This document shows positions 11,100-22,611 of a stretch of 64,000 nt of DNA, one piece after another. The DNA comes from Aurelia coerulea (lineage: Eukaryota > Cnidaria > Scyphozoa > Semaeostomeae > Ulmaridae), in NCBI GenBank assembly GCA_039566865.1, contig CM076947.1, forward strand, positions 2,177,501-2,241,500, read 5' to 3'. The position numbers and the translations under genes are program-made. A model generated the notes under the pieces. The model was given only the letters and a program-made list of their open reading frames with translations, was not told the origin of the DNA and did not search any database. Within the stretch, counting starts at the first letter, position 1; each line of letters opens with the position of its first letter.

Positions 11100-12650
11100 A
11101 GAGGTCAAATTTTTCTGACTTAAACTTCTTAGTCATCGAAAGCCATCGAAAGTCAATGAAACTTCATCTCCACCAAGCAGTGATTTGTAAATTTGTGAGA
11201 ATTGTTATCTTTGCAAAAGGTTGGGGGGGGGGGCTTATTAGATACCCTTATCGTTTTATTTTCGACGAAACAATTCCGTGACATGGTTCCGTCATTTCGT
11301 TCCGTCGTTTCGTGATTCCCTGGTTTACATACTGCCATTGCAAATGGCGATTTGCTCAGAGAAACGGAATTCTTTTCAGGACAACACTTGAATTCTCTAT
11401 CAAACGTAAAAGCTCTATTCATCCCCCCTCTGCATTAAGCCCCCTCTCTAGAAAGCCCATTCCCTCTTAGCCAAAATATTGAATAAGCCCCCCTCCCTCT
11501 TATATCAAATTCCAGCGGCTACCAAGGTTCTCCATTTATTTAGCTAAACAAATTCGACTCAACCTCGTCCCCAGGGCCTTTTGTCATATTGGGACGGAGA
11601 CGTGTCCGTCTCCGTCCCTATATGACGAAAGGCCCTGGGGACGAGGTTGAAATTCGACTTTGAACAAGCCCCAATTAAATAGGCCCCGGAGGCTTAATAG
11701 AGCTTTTAACGGTAATATCTTTGAATTCACGTGTTTTGATGAGCTTAGATTTTATATTTAATTCCGTGAGTAGTTGAGCTGCATGACAGGTTATGATCAA
11801 AGAACTCTCCGAACATCTTTCACGTTTTTTTCAAACTTGCATTCACAAAGTATACGTTTAGGTTAAGTGGACTCGTAACGTTTGTGGGTTGTGAGTGAAG
11901 ACAGGTTAAACCAGTTATATAACACGAGCTCTGCAAGGAGCTAGAAAATGAATGTTTGCCACTTTGTGATATATTAATTATGACCTAATAAACCTCAAAT
12001 GTAGGAATATAGAATAGGCCTACTGCACGGATCGCATCACCTCTTGAGTTAATTCAAGAACTCTGACGTAGACTTAAGTGGGTTTAATTTCCCTCGTCCA
12101 AAGCAAAGAAAGGGAGAAAATCTAAAGAGTGCAGCGAAAGCAAATTTTCGCCATCCTTACAACTGTTCTGACTGTGACGAGTTAAAGATTCTTCTCTAAT
12201 TTTGTAAATCCCTTAAATATAACCCACACCATGGTTTGAAAACCTCCTTAGAGCGAAGTCATCACTACAGATATTCTGCGACCATTTAATTTTTTGCTAG
12301 TCCCTCTCTTATATATAAAATGACCCTTCCCTACGCGAAAATTGTTTTCCCTTTCCCGAGACTACATATTCCCGGAGATCCGCATATATTAGTACACTTC
12401 CCTCTTGTGTGCTGTGGTTTGTTCTTGTCTCATCATACTTCTAGCTAAACCTGTTGTATGTTCACAAGCATATGTAATTTGAGTGACGAACTTCCAATGT
12501 ATCTATCTATCTGTCTCTCTATTTGTCTGTCTATCTATCCACAGTGTATTTATTCTTGTTTCCTCTTTTTCGGATATGATATGCAGATTTGGTGTGATCT
12601 TCGTGAGGCAAAAAAAATGGTTCAAGAAAATGAACTAAACGCGATTTTCA
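11100..12650. other. Intergenic, no gene seen
   Basis: Contains a G-run at about 11223-11233, the 11560 hairpin and a CTAT/CTGT simple repeat at about 12497-12540. No coding sequence recognised. Confidence 0.6.
11560..11649. repeat. 90-bp hairpin, CAACCTCGTCCCCAGGGCC arms
   Basis: Two arms of about 43 bp pair almost perfectly around a TGT loop (CAACCTCGTCCCCAGGGCCT against its complement). It is a snap-back MITE. It lies inside a pyrimidine-rich stretch (11405-11700) of repeated AAGCCCC/CCCTCTT motifs that looks like another degraded element. Confidence 0.7.
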
Positions 12651-12654
12651 ATTA

Positions 12655-13073
12655 CACGTTTTTTTATAAGAAACTGGTTTATAAGAAACTAGTACTACGA
12701 TGACCAAAAGGTTAAGAAACTCTAGTACTACGCTCAAGAACAGCTAAGAAAGTCTTAAAATTAAATTTCTGTATGCCTCTTTTATTCTATGTTTCTCTAA
12801 CAAAGGTACCTTAATCTTTTTTTAACTTTTAACTGCAAAAATTGGTAATTTTTTGCCTGAATGTGCATGGTTTATTCGTGATGACAATGTCAATTTAAAA
12901 TGGAAGCCCTTTGTCGAGAAGAAGCCTTAAATTTGAACAATATCGCAATTTTAGGCCCAAAAAATAAGAAACTAATTAAGAAACTTTTACTACTAAAACA
13001 CCGAAATTTTCACGCGAAATTAAGAAACTTTTAGTACTAAGTGCTGATCCAAGTTTCTTATAAAAAAAACGTG
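12655..13073. mobile_element. TAAGAAACT-family MITE, copy A
   Basis: Begins CACGTTTTTTTATAAGAAAC and ends with the inverse, TTTCTTATAAAAAAAACGTG. TA flanks at 12653-12654 and 13074-13075. Many internal TAAGAAACT motifs occur in both orientations, often next to AGTACTA. Copies B (13395) and C (29296) are close relatives. Confidence 0.85.
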
Positions 13074-13394
13074 TATGGTTCTATTTAAAGCTGTATGGAG
13101 AACTCAAATATCTCCTTTGGATGCATTTCAGTATTGCACATGAAGGTTATGGCACGCGCGAATCACAAATTTCTGATAAACAACAATCTCCTACAAAAGT
13201 GTTGGACCCCTGTATTCAAAATTCGAATTTGAGTTTTCCTCCTGTGATAGATAAACGACGCTAGATGGTACCAAGCTGTAATTTAAATCAAGCGATGCAA
13301 AATTTCTTCCTCTACAACATATCCAATATCCGCTGGAAATTGCATACCATTTTCATTTTCTTCTATGATGATTCACTTGTTGTTGATGAAACTA

Positions 13395-13812
13395 CAAGTT
13401 TTTTTTACAAGAAACTGGTTTATAAGAAACTAGTACTACGATTATCAAAAATTTAAGAAACTCTAGTACTACGCTCAAGAACAGGTAAGAAACTCTAAAA
13501 CTTTATTTCTGTATGTCTCTCTTATTCTATGTCTCTCTAACAATGGTACATTCGTCTTTTCTTGACTTTTAACTGCAAAATTGGTAAATTTTTGCCTTGA
13601 TGTGCATGGCTTTTTCTTGATGACAATGTCAATGCAAAATGGAAGCCCTTTCTCGAGAAGAAGGCTCAACTTCGAACAATACCGCAATTTTAGGCCCAAA
13701 AAAATAAGAAACTAATTAAGAAACTTTTACTACTATAACACCGAAATTTTCATTCGAAATTAAGAAACTTTTAGTACCAAGTGCTGATCCAAGTTTCTTA
13801 TAAAAAAACGTG
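13395..13812. mobile_element. TAAGAAACT-family MITE, copy B
   Basis: Nearly the same length and order of internal blocks as copy A (TTCTGTATGTCTC, TTTTTGCCT, TGGAAGCCCTTT, TAGGCCCAAAAAA). TA flanks at 13393-13394 and 13813-13814. Confidence 0.85.
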
Positions 13813-13829
13813 TAAGTGTATTCGAGGGC

Positions 13830-14272
13830 TTACGCCGGGGGGGGGGGTACTCATATATTTTTCCGCACGGGGGCGTGCCGCCGAACAGGGTATCATTTTC
13901 AGGATTCCTACTCCGGGACAGGGTATCACTTTCGTATGGTCGGCTCCATGACAGGGTCCATATTTTGTATAATTGACTATAATTGTATAATTGTAAGCTA
14001 TTTGCACTGCGCGAATATGATTTAAATCGTTTGGATGGCAACATTTCCGCATTTTCTGATAGATTTCTATCAAATTTCTATCAGATTCCCAGGGCAGCCT
14101 ACATTTTTTTTTGTGAAGAAACCCATGAATAGGGTATCGTTTTTAAAGTTTTACTCCGGGACAGGGTATCACTTTCGGGAATTTTACTCCGGGACAGGGT
14201 GCCTTTTCAGATTTTCCAGCGGCACGTCCCCGTATTTTCGTAAATCAAGCACCCCCCCCCCCCGGGGCTTAC
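13830..14272. mobile_element. MITE with poly-G/C ends and CTCCGGGACAGGGTAT repeats
   Basis: A GGGCTTACG-like edge with an 11-base G run at 13837-13847 is mirrored by a C run and GGGGCTTACGG at 14252-14273. The interior repeats TACTCCGGGACAGGGTATCA or close variants about four times, in one orientation. The ends are imprecise because of the homopolymers. Confidence 0.6.
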
Positions 14273-14492
14273 GGTATTGTCACGACAAAAAATTGGCAGG
14301 CTTCCTGTTATTCGATCAATATCAGCTCACTCACGAAAGAGACATCATATAGGCCTATCGCACACATTTCATTACTGTATTTTCATTAGTGTGCTGAAAA
14401 ATCTGTCTGTTTTTTGCGTCCGTTTTTCTCCTAGTACCTATTATTTCGTTACTGTATGCATAGTGTATGCATCTTTGTCCAATTCTGACGTA

Positions 14493-14531
14493 GCCTGACG
14501 ACCAGACCGGATTTCTCTGGTTATCAGGCTA
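14493..14531. repeat. Short hairpin TAGCCTGACGACCAGA / TCTGGTTATCAGGCTA
   Basis: Two 16-base arms, imperfectly complementary, separated by a few bases. Similar in design to the TAGCCTG hairpin at 21453-21516. Confidence 0.45.
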
Positions 14532-14599
14532 ATTCTGACGCCAATGAGTTACTAAATCACAAAAGGTTTGCACTCCGAATATTTTCTTTCATGACATGG

Positions 14600-14768
14600 A
14601 AACAATTCGTTTCGTTCCCAGGAGAACGAAACGGTCGTTTCGTTCCCAGGAGAATGAAACAAAAGCTAAAAACAATCCGTTTCGTTCTCTTGGGAATGGA
14701 ACAAGCCAAATTGAATTGGTTTCGTTCGGTTTCGTTCGGTTTCGTTTCGTTTCGTTTCGTTTCGTTGA
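14600..14768. repeat. TTTCG-rich repeat block
   Basis: Several near-copies of TTTCGTTCCCAGGAGAACGA in both orientations lead into a TTTCG microsatellite (about 14725-14766). Apparent ORFs here on both strands are only translations of the repeat. Confidence 0.7.
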
Positions 14769-15110
14769 ATATAATAAGCCCAAGTATTAACCAAGATTCT
14801 TACAAGGCTACAGGGCAATATGTGCAGTTTTGGTGGAAAAAACAGGGTGGGGAAAAGAATGAGCCTCTTAAAAGTAGTTGTGAAATGCTTACATTTTCCA
14901 TGCCCCACTATATTTTGGGGGGGGGAGGGTATGTATGAACTTTTTCAAAGTATTTTAGGATTCCCAAAGAATTGTGCTTTCAGAAAAATATAAACTTGGC
15001 AGGTATCCTATGGTTACTCCTGGATATATTAGCCCTTGAATTAGGCTGTTTTTTGCATGATTTTAGCAGAAGCCACCCCTTAACCGATCTACTTATCACA
15101 ATCACAGAGA

Positions 15111-15551
15111 TTGAGAGGGAAGGTAAATAAGAAGAAGCGCACTGAGAAAGAAAGGCAGGCAAGAAAAGGAGCAGTGCGTTTAAAGTCATTGGTAGTTTAC
15201 TCTGTCAATGTAGCACCATACCAAGTTTTCGTAAAGTGTACTGCTATTGATTCTGTGAATGATACGCGTCAAGTGCCATTTGAATCAGTGTTGACCGAAG
15301 TGAACAATAAGATTTAACGGAGGGCTAAAAACAGACAGCATTTGTGTGCATTGATTGGGGGCTCTTATTATGAGGAGGAGGCAACTGAGGCATGTTTGGC
15401 AAAATGTGCTTTGAAAACACAACGTAATGAAATTCAGCAAGAGCTGACCTTGCTGGCAAAGGTGTCAGATGGTGTGCACCAGCTAGCTGGCACGCCTAAT
15501 GTTGACATATTAAAAAAAACTGGCAACAAAATGTGCAATGATGTAAATTAA
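15111..15551 (+). pseudogene. Unrecognised coding-like frame with one in-frame stop
   Basis: One frame runs from 15111 to 15551 with a single TAA at 15315-15317. The first part is very basic (VNKKKRTEKERQARKGAVRL) and continues with NVAPYQVFVKCTAIDSVND. The second part (AKNRQHLCALIGGSYYEEEA) has an even polar composition. Protein-like sequence on both sides of the stop suggests a decayed gene rather than chance. I do not recognise the family. A fragment related to the RecQ-like locus lies 0.9 kb downstream, so this may be part of another decayed copy of that mobile unit; that is speculation. Confidence 0.35.
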
Positions 15552-15569
15552 CGGAAAATAGCTTAAACA

Positions 15570-17160
15570 GCTTGTTGTTTTAGTTCTTGATCTAAGATCT
15601 AGGCTCATTGTGGACTCTAAAAGAAATTGATAATCTGTGAATGCTTACCAAAGTCTCGAAAGACACCCAAAGCATGGTTTCGTGAAGTTGCTGGTAAAAA
15701 TCAGTAATTTTTAATCAATAGATGCAAATGATACTTTTACAAGCGCACTAAGGATGTCTTTTGAGACTTGCGTATGGTTCCCAAAAGATGACGTTCATTG
15801 TTTGCTAATGGAAAAACTTCTGAAAGTTATCTGAAGCCTGAGCTTTTGCAAGCGTGCTTCATAGTATGGTAATCTGTTGACCAAGGTTTCTCCATTTCGC
15901 TGTCGAAAAGTAAACAGAAATACGAAATTCGATTGCAGGAAATCTAGCCTAGCTTTTTCAATCAGACTTGGCAAATTGTAGGTCAATAATATGGAACGAA
16001 ACTAAAGATGGAACTAAAGATGGACCGAAAAAAAAATCGAAAATTGTTCGAGTAGTTTTGGAGATAAATCCACGTTTCTGAAATTAGCAAAAAGATTTGA
16101 ACCAGGACTTGCGAAACTAGGGTTGACGGAAGCATTGTGATTTATACATCTTTCGATTGCCCAGATTATACAGAACAAACTCCTGTTTACCGCTTTTTGA
16201 TAGGCCGAATAATATTGGAGAAATTAACTGTTTTCTGAGGAGAGTGGTTTTGCGAAACGGCATTTCGCTGTGCACTAGAGCGGGAAGCAGAGTTACCTTA
16301 AGTTACAAGTACACATGGTGTTATGAGGGGACATTAATTCTTAGCAATTTCATGAACTCCTGATAATACCACATGTACCTGCAACCTTGGCAAGGCTAAA
16401 ATGCTGAAAGGCATTGGTTAAAGATTTCATCAGATTGCAAGAGTCCCATAGAAAAACTCACAAAGGAGTCTTTTTAACAAATGCATGAAGAGGCCGATTT
16501 CAATGGGGAACATTTTATGATTTAAGGATAGATTTTTGGCTGCAGGGAAAATTTTTGTTCACAATGTTTAAAGTCATGTTACAGTCTGCCAAACATAATT
16601 TCTTCCTTTACTCACCTGGTATATATATAGACATGCACAAACCAGTATGTTGCATTTCATAACATCCTATAAATAATCAATATAAAAATTTATCATGATG
16701 ATATATTCAGTGCAATGATTTCAATTGTGGCTGTAATTGCTGACGGTGGTAATTGTATGCTTAAGGTATGCTTGATATAGGTTAATTTGGACTAGTGGTA
16801 ATGCAGCTATCATTTTATTGCCCCAACCCCCGCCCCCTTGATAGGTGAGGTTGATGCAGGGCTATTCGCCTAACTGTTTACTGAAAAACTTTGCCACAGG
16901 AAGCAGGGATACTGGGGGTGATTTGCTTCTCCCCAAAAGCTTGAAAGCATAACAAGGTTGGGCTGTAACCAGGGACAAATGCGAGCTACAGTATCTCCTC
17001 TCATTCGCAGAAAAAAGTTGCCCTATTAGGCAGGAACATTGCTCACTTTCATAAGAGAAAAAGGTGAATGACCCCAAATCAACACTCCCTAACCCTGGAA
17101 GGGGGTAAGGGTGGTCGGGCAATAAGATGATAGTTGCATGATACAAAGAATTATTCTTTG
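15570..17160. other. No complete gene; mostly unassigned
   Basis: Apart from the intron copy at 16423-16640, nothing was recognised. The short frames at 15795-15986, 16157-16363 and 16862-17146 show no domain. Confidence 0.5.
16423..16640 (-). repeat. Stray copy of the second intron of the RecQ-like gene
   Basis: Resembles 38848-39060 along its length, in the same order and orientation: CATCAGATTGCAAGA, CTCCCATA-like, GACCGATTTTAATGGGG-like, CAGTCTGCCAAACA and a TACTCACC donor complement. It contains the intron plus a few bases of each neighbouring exon, so the helicase locus exists in more than one copy. Confidence 0.65.
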
Positions 17161-17164
17161 TTGA

Positions 17165-17409
17165 AGCTGCAGGATCATGAATGGGAGGATGAGAAGAGTG
17201 TACACATGCATCTTACTAAACTGCAGGAAAAGCTGAAGAAGCGACAGTCAATCAAGGAAATTACATGTGCATTTTATGTTTCTAGCTTCTCCAAGATGTT
17301 CAAACAAGATACAACATTGAACCAAACAACATCCTGGGAGCATTCCAGAAACACTACAAGAGAATCATTGAAATGGCACCAAACACAATATGGAAAGATT
17401 ACATTCTTG
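17165..17409 (+). CDS. Two unassigned coding-like exons
   Basis: 17165-17275 reads LQDHEWEDEKSVHMHLTKLQ then EKLKKRQSIKEI, a charged probable coiled coil. A better-supported exon lies at 17286-17409: acceptor TTTCTAG, coding LLQDVQTRYNIEPNNILGAF and onward with KHYKRIIEMAPNTIW, donor GTTAAG at 17410. The two use different frames and the link between them is unproven. Family not recognised. Confidence 0.33.
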
Positions 17410-17842
17410 GTTAAGTTCAACAAATCACTGATGATAAAACAACTGACAATGAAAAAAACTGGTGAGGGATTCCAGGTGAGGGAAACTGGTGAGGGATTAT
17501 ATATGATTATTTTCGTCTGGGACTAGTCACATCAAATCGATAATAAACCTAATTTTTATGTTCTACACTAAAATACGCATTTTTAACTGCCCATTGATTA
17601 TGCAGAATACGAGATAACCTCATTTTCCCACAAAGGAAGACCTGTGTTCCCTTACTTTCAATGATAATTTCTTTCTTACGTTTACAGAGCGGACTCGTTT
17701 TCGAGCACAGAGCAAAGGAAATTTTGGAGAAAGTTAGTCATATTATAATTTCACATTTTCATTGGATTCTCACTGATTAGAATTTATCACCAACAGAATT
17801 TAAACTACACTGGAACGCTTTATTTTTCAAAATAACTGACAA

Positions 17843-18915
17843 CTATTCGTTAGGAATGTTATTTCCTCCATTGTCCAGGCAAGATCTGCAGCATGTTATC
17901 ATGGCATCAAAAGCGTTTTGTATCATCTGCAATTGAATAGCATGCATTTCTCTTGTCATTGCCTGTCGAAGCTGTTCAAGGTTATGCGGTTGGTTTTCTT
18001 CCCAAATTTTATGTTTTAGATATCCGCATAAAAAAGTCGCATACTGTAAGGTAAGGGGAACATGGAGGCCAAGGCCAATCACCTCTTTTGCTCATCACCT
18101 TTCCAGGAAACTGCCCCCCTAAATACCGCATTGAAGCATTGCTGACGTGAGCGGATGCGCTATCCTGTTGCCACCAGGTAACACCCTGATCCATGTTTTG
18201 CTCTCTGAGCTCCCGTTGTATCACGCTGTATCATACGATTCTCGAATATTCTCTGTTATCAAGTCTTCGTTGAATGAAATGGGGTCCAAATATATGGCCT
18301 GTTCTGGTGAGTCCGACCCAATCCATTACCTGTCCTGGTCCTTGTTAGAAATCGATGTAGTGGTTTGGAGGATGTCCTTGCCTGGATTCTGCATACTGTA
18401 TGATATTGTTTTAATTGGCGTCTGTGTTGAGGCTAAGTATTGCTTCATCGGAAATAACAAGGTTGTCGAGAAATCTTGGCTCCTGCTCGACAGTGTTCAA
18501 GAACCTTTGGCAAAATTCCATGCTTTGAGCTGGATCACGTTGCAAAAGTCTCTGTCTCCGCACAGCTACATATGGATGGAACTTCAGTTCCTTCACAATT
18601 GTTCGGAATGACGTTGTAGACAAGGCGAGCCCATTACGTCTTGTGGACCTGCAGCCCTTTTCTATTAAGCCCTGGCGTACTCTCTCCGCATTTTTCTCAC
18701 TTCTTGCAGTTCTATTGCGCCCACTGTTACTTCTATTTCTATCATAACAAGTGCCATGTTCAATAAACTTTCTATAAAGCTTGGAGACAGCACGCCTTGT
18801 AGATGATAGAATATCTGGCCAGTGGGCAACCTATCTCCGAACAGCCTCTCGCGAACTATCGATCCTGGACATCTCTACACATATCCATGTTTGTTGCTCT
18901 ACCGTTAGTCAAGGC
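17843..18915 (-). pseudogene. Mariner/IS630-type transposase, decayed
   Basis: The minus strand reads from an ATG at about 18917 with LTVEQQTWICVEMSRIDSS, the opening typical of animal mariner relatives with a DUF4817-like N-terminus. It then gives SRREAV-type helices, RNRSNSGRNRTAR, FHPYVAVRRQRLLQRDP, the first catalytic Asp in NLVISDEAILSLN, the second in WWQQDSASAHV, and WPPCSPYLTVCDFF with the third acid. It ends NGGNNIPNE at the stop at 17843. There is a stop two codons after the ATG, another after REAVRR, and frameshifts between the 18411, 18009 and 17843 segments. It would have bound the terminal repeats and catalysed cut-and-paste transposition. Inactive. Confidence 0.85.
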
Positions 18916-18925
18916 ATTTTGGAAG

Positions 18926-21900
18926 GGCTATCTGTAAAACATGGAGTGTGGAATGATGGAATGGAATGATGGAATGGAATAATGGAATGGAATGATGGAA
19001 TGGAATAATGGAATGGAATGGTATAGATGGAATGGTAGATATGGAATAGCCAAACTACTGGTCGCTTTGGAAAACAAATTACACCAATGTGTTCCTCAAG
19101 ATCTTCTTAGTTTATTTTACATATGTTTTCTTGAAAGTCTCATGAAATTCCCTTAAATATCGACTGAAACAACAAGCATGATAACAGACTGTGTGGGCAG
19201 ACATCAGTTAAGTCGCTTAATTGATGTGAGTTGTAGGGAAAAAATCTGTAAAACATGGAGTGATGGAATGGAATGGAATGGTCGACATGGAATAGCCAAA
19301 CTATTGGTCGGTTTTGAAAAAAAATTACACCAATGTGTTCCTCACGATCTCTTCAGTTCATTTTGCGCATATTTTCTTGAAAATATGCTGGAATTCCTTC
19401 AGATTTCAACTGAAACAAAATTGGATCTATGCTAGGCTCGCGTGAACACAGCTGTGGAATGTTAAGAAGTGACAGGGATCAATGACAGTTTTAATCCTTA
19501 TCCTGTAATGGCGCCAAGATCATTTTTATCATAAACGGGGGTTCGTAAGAAACTTTAGACAACAGCAAATTGAGTTATTGCTGCCCTCATGCACTCACTC
19601 ACTATTGTTTGAAAACAATGCCCAGTTGTTCATCATTTGCACAGTTTGTGGTATTGTTTAGATTTCATTTCAGGTTGTGCAACTGTGAACTGAACTGCGT
19701 CGATTTTTCAAAAGCTATGCTTCACCACGTTGTGACTTTCGTCGGAGAATCCATAGTTTTATGCTGCTGGCATATTTTGTCTTATCGGGTACCATTTTAT
19801 TTTCAGAATTATTAGGCACTAATGGTAATTTTGTCTGTGGAGCAGGCTTCACCATGGTGGGCTTTGCTTTACATACAGTCAAGCACGTGTGTGCTCCCAG
19901 AAAACTGTCTTGCAGAATTTCAGTAGCTGACGAAGCCAGATTTAATTTCCTCCGTGCTTGCTACTTGATAGAGGGAATGTTTGGGTTTTACGGTCACGGG
20001 GTTTCACCATATTTTGTAATCTTGTACGCTATGTTTCGGTTTGATGTAAAATATCGCAAAATGTTTTGCATTTTAAATTTTGAGCGGTTTTACGGTTTTG
20101 GGACCCCCAAACATCCCCTGTTGGTACTGTCAGAAAAATCACCAAATTCACATCAACAATCATGTGAAAGAAATCTACAAAAGTAACAAAGTTGTATGTG
20201 GTAGAAATGTTCGGTCACTGATCTGTACCTTCAGAGCTTTGGCTATGGGAGGTGAGCTTCTTTGACAGTTCGAAATATCTGCTTGAAAGAAGGTAAAAAA
20301 TGCGTTGCAATGGTGACCATGCTAAAAAGGAAATAGTCCCCCAAATGCTATATTAGTCCCCCCAAGAGGTTCAAACAATTAGATTTTGAGTTTTCAAGTT
20401 TTTATGGCAAGGAGTCACTAAAATTTACTAAAGGCTGGCACCATCGATGTGTTGATTTTTCCAGGCACTTGCCACGCCATCCCCATGTGCAGAGATCCGA
20501 TTGAAATTAGACGGGAAGTCAGAACATTATGATTCACAGCTGGTTTGATTCCGGAAGAAATTCTCAACAATAATACACTCATTTTTATAATAAAAGTGGT
20601 TCAAGTGGCTCTAGCCATATCGGATATCAGAATTTCCTGTTATTTTTGTCAAAGGTTTATAGATCCTGAGATTCCCTTTAAAAAACTAAACTATGAATTA
20701 AAAATACGAAACTTTTGTAATTTACCGTTATAATGTTCTCCGGTGACTCAAAATATGTTTTAACCATTTTTAAATTCTCTTGAGCGCAAATCACTTTATT
20801 ACTAGTTTGAAATCTTATTACAAAGTGATTTAAGAGCTCTTCGAACAAAAATAAATCATTCCAGAATGGAAATTAAAACTCATTCAGAGACTTTAGGTAG
20901 CAAAAGTATCCTAACATTTAAGAGACTGTCTGGCAATCTTTGACCTTAGTTCTTAAAAAAAATTTGTTTAGACGTACTTTTCTTACAATTTCTTATTTTT
21001 GGGAAGTCCAAACATGACAAAGACTCTGGGGACTGAGGTTGAAGAAACGTTCTTTTTTAGCTCCCTAGCTCCCCTCTCTAATAAACCCCTCCCTCTCTGG
21101 TAAGCCCCTCCCTCTCTGGTAAGCCCCTCCCTTCTAAGCTAAATGTTCTAAAGAAGCCCCACTTTCCATCCTCCTTCATTTGTATTAAAAAGGATGTCAA
21201 ATTTTAGTTTATTTAGCTAAAAAAGTGTGCAGGTTAATTTTGATACTGCTTTGATAAATATGTCGAATTTGTTCATTTGACTCGGTAATATTGTATGTCA
21301 TTCCTCAAAATTGGGGATAAAAGAGTTAAGATGCTTTAATTTATATCCTTTTCATTTGAGAATAAACCCCCTCTCTAGCTGACAAGCACCCTCTCCCTTA
21401 AAGCCCCCTCTGGAGTCTCCAAGATTGAGTAATAAGCACTTGGGGCTCAAAATAGCCTGTGTTCCAGACCATTACGCAAATATAATTTATTTTTCTGGAG
21501 TCTGGAACACAGGCTAGCTCAAAAAAGCTTCTTGCTACTAAGAGTTTCTTGGAGTCTATCAAATTTGCACTATTTTTCAGAATCATTCTGTTTTTTAAAC
21601 AGGGCGTCCAACGTAACCAGTAAGATAAAACAATCTGTGGTACAATCTGCGTTAAAGTTATCCATTTTCATAGCATTTTGAAGGCAGTGTTCATGCTCTA
21701 AATGACAATCGTGTATGTAAAACCCACCATGGTGAAGCCTGCTGCACAGGCAAAGTATGCTAGCAGCTTAAAACTTTGGATTCTTCGACGAAAGTCACAA
21801 CGTGGTGAAGCAAGAAGCATAGCTTTTGAAAAATCGACGCAGTTCAGTTCACAGTTGCACAACGCGAAATGAAATATAAACAATACCACAAACTGTGCAA

Positions 21901-22611
21901 ATGATGAACAACTGGGCATTGTTTTCAAACAATAGCGAGTGAGTGCATGAGGGCAGCAATAACTCAATTTGCTGTTGTCTAAAGTTTCTTATGAACCCCC
22001 GTTTATGATAAAAATGATCTTGGCGCCATTACAGGATAAGGATTAAAACTGTCATTGATCCCTGTCACTTCTTAACATTCCACAGCTGTGTTCACGCGAG
22101 CCTAGCATAGATCCAATTTTGTTTCAGTTGAAATCTGAAGGAATTCCAGCATATTTTCAAGAAAATATGCGCTAAATGAACTGAAGAGATCGAGAGGAAC
22201 ACATTGGTGTAATTTTTTTTCAAAACCGACCAATAGTTTGGCTATTCCATGTCGACCATTCCATTCCATTCCATCACTCCATGTTTTACAGATTTTTTCC
22301 CTGCAACTCACATCAATTAAACGACTTAACTGATGTCTGCCCACACAGTCTGTTATCATGCCAGTTGTTTCAGTCGATATTTAAGGGAATTTCATGAGAC
22401 TTTCAAGAAAACATATGCAAAATAAACTAAGAAGATCTTGAGGAACACATTGATGTAATTTTTTTTCCAAAGCGACCAGTAGTTTGGCTATTCCATATCT
22501 ACCATTCCATCTATACCATTCCATTCCATCATTCCATTCCATCATTCCATTCCATTATTCCATTCCATCATTCCATTCCATCATTCCACACTCCATGTTT
22601 TACAGATAGCC
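18926..22611. mobile_element. Non-autonomous Mutator-type element, ~0.9-kb inverted arms, 9-bp TSD
   Basis: The left arm (18926 to about 19810) is repeated in reverse at about 21698-22611, starting GGCTATCTGTAAAACATGGA. Identical 9-bp direct repeats TTTTGGAAG flank it at 18917-18925 and 22612-22620. Long arms with a 9-bp target duplication are the Mutator hallmark. Both arms carry a degenerate TGGAATGA satellite and the same short frames, so those frames are not genes. The interior (19811-21697) shows no transposase; it contains a CCCCTCCCTCT-rich stretch (about 21060-21410) and a hairpin at 21453. The element sits just upstream of the mariner transposase ATG. Confidence 0.82.
21453..21516. 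repeat. 64-bp hairpin, TAGCCTGTGTTCCAGAC arms
   Basis: 17-base perfect inverted arms at 21453-21469 and 21500-21516 with a 30-base loop. A tiny snap-back element inside the Mutator-type element's interior. Confidence 0.7.

Noticed and set aside
14589..14938. Several overlapping ORFs on both strands
   Set aside because: Translation of the TTTCG-type repeat block; composition follows the repeat, not a protein.
19178..19435. 85-aa ORF, with an almost identical partner on the other strand at 22102-22359
   Set aside because: Both lie in the mirrored arms of the Mutator-type element and are translations of the inverted repeat and its satellite.
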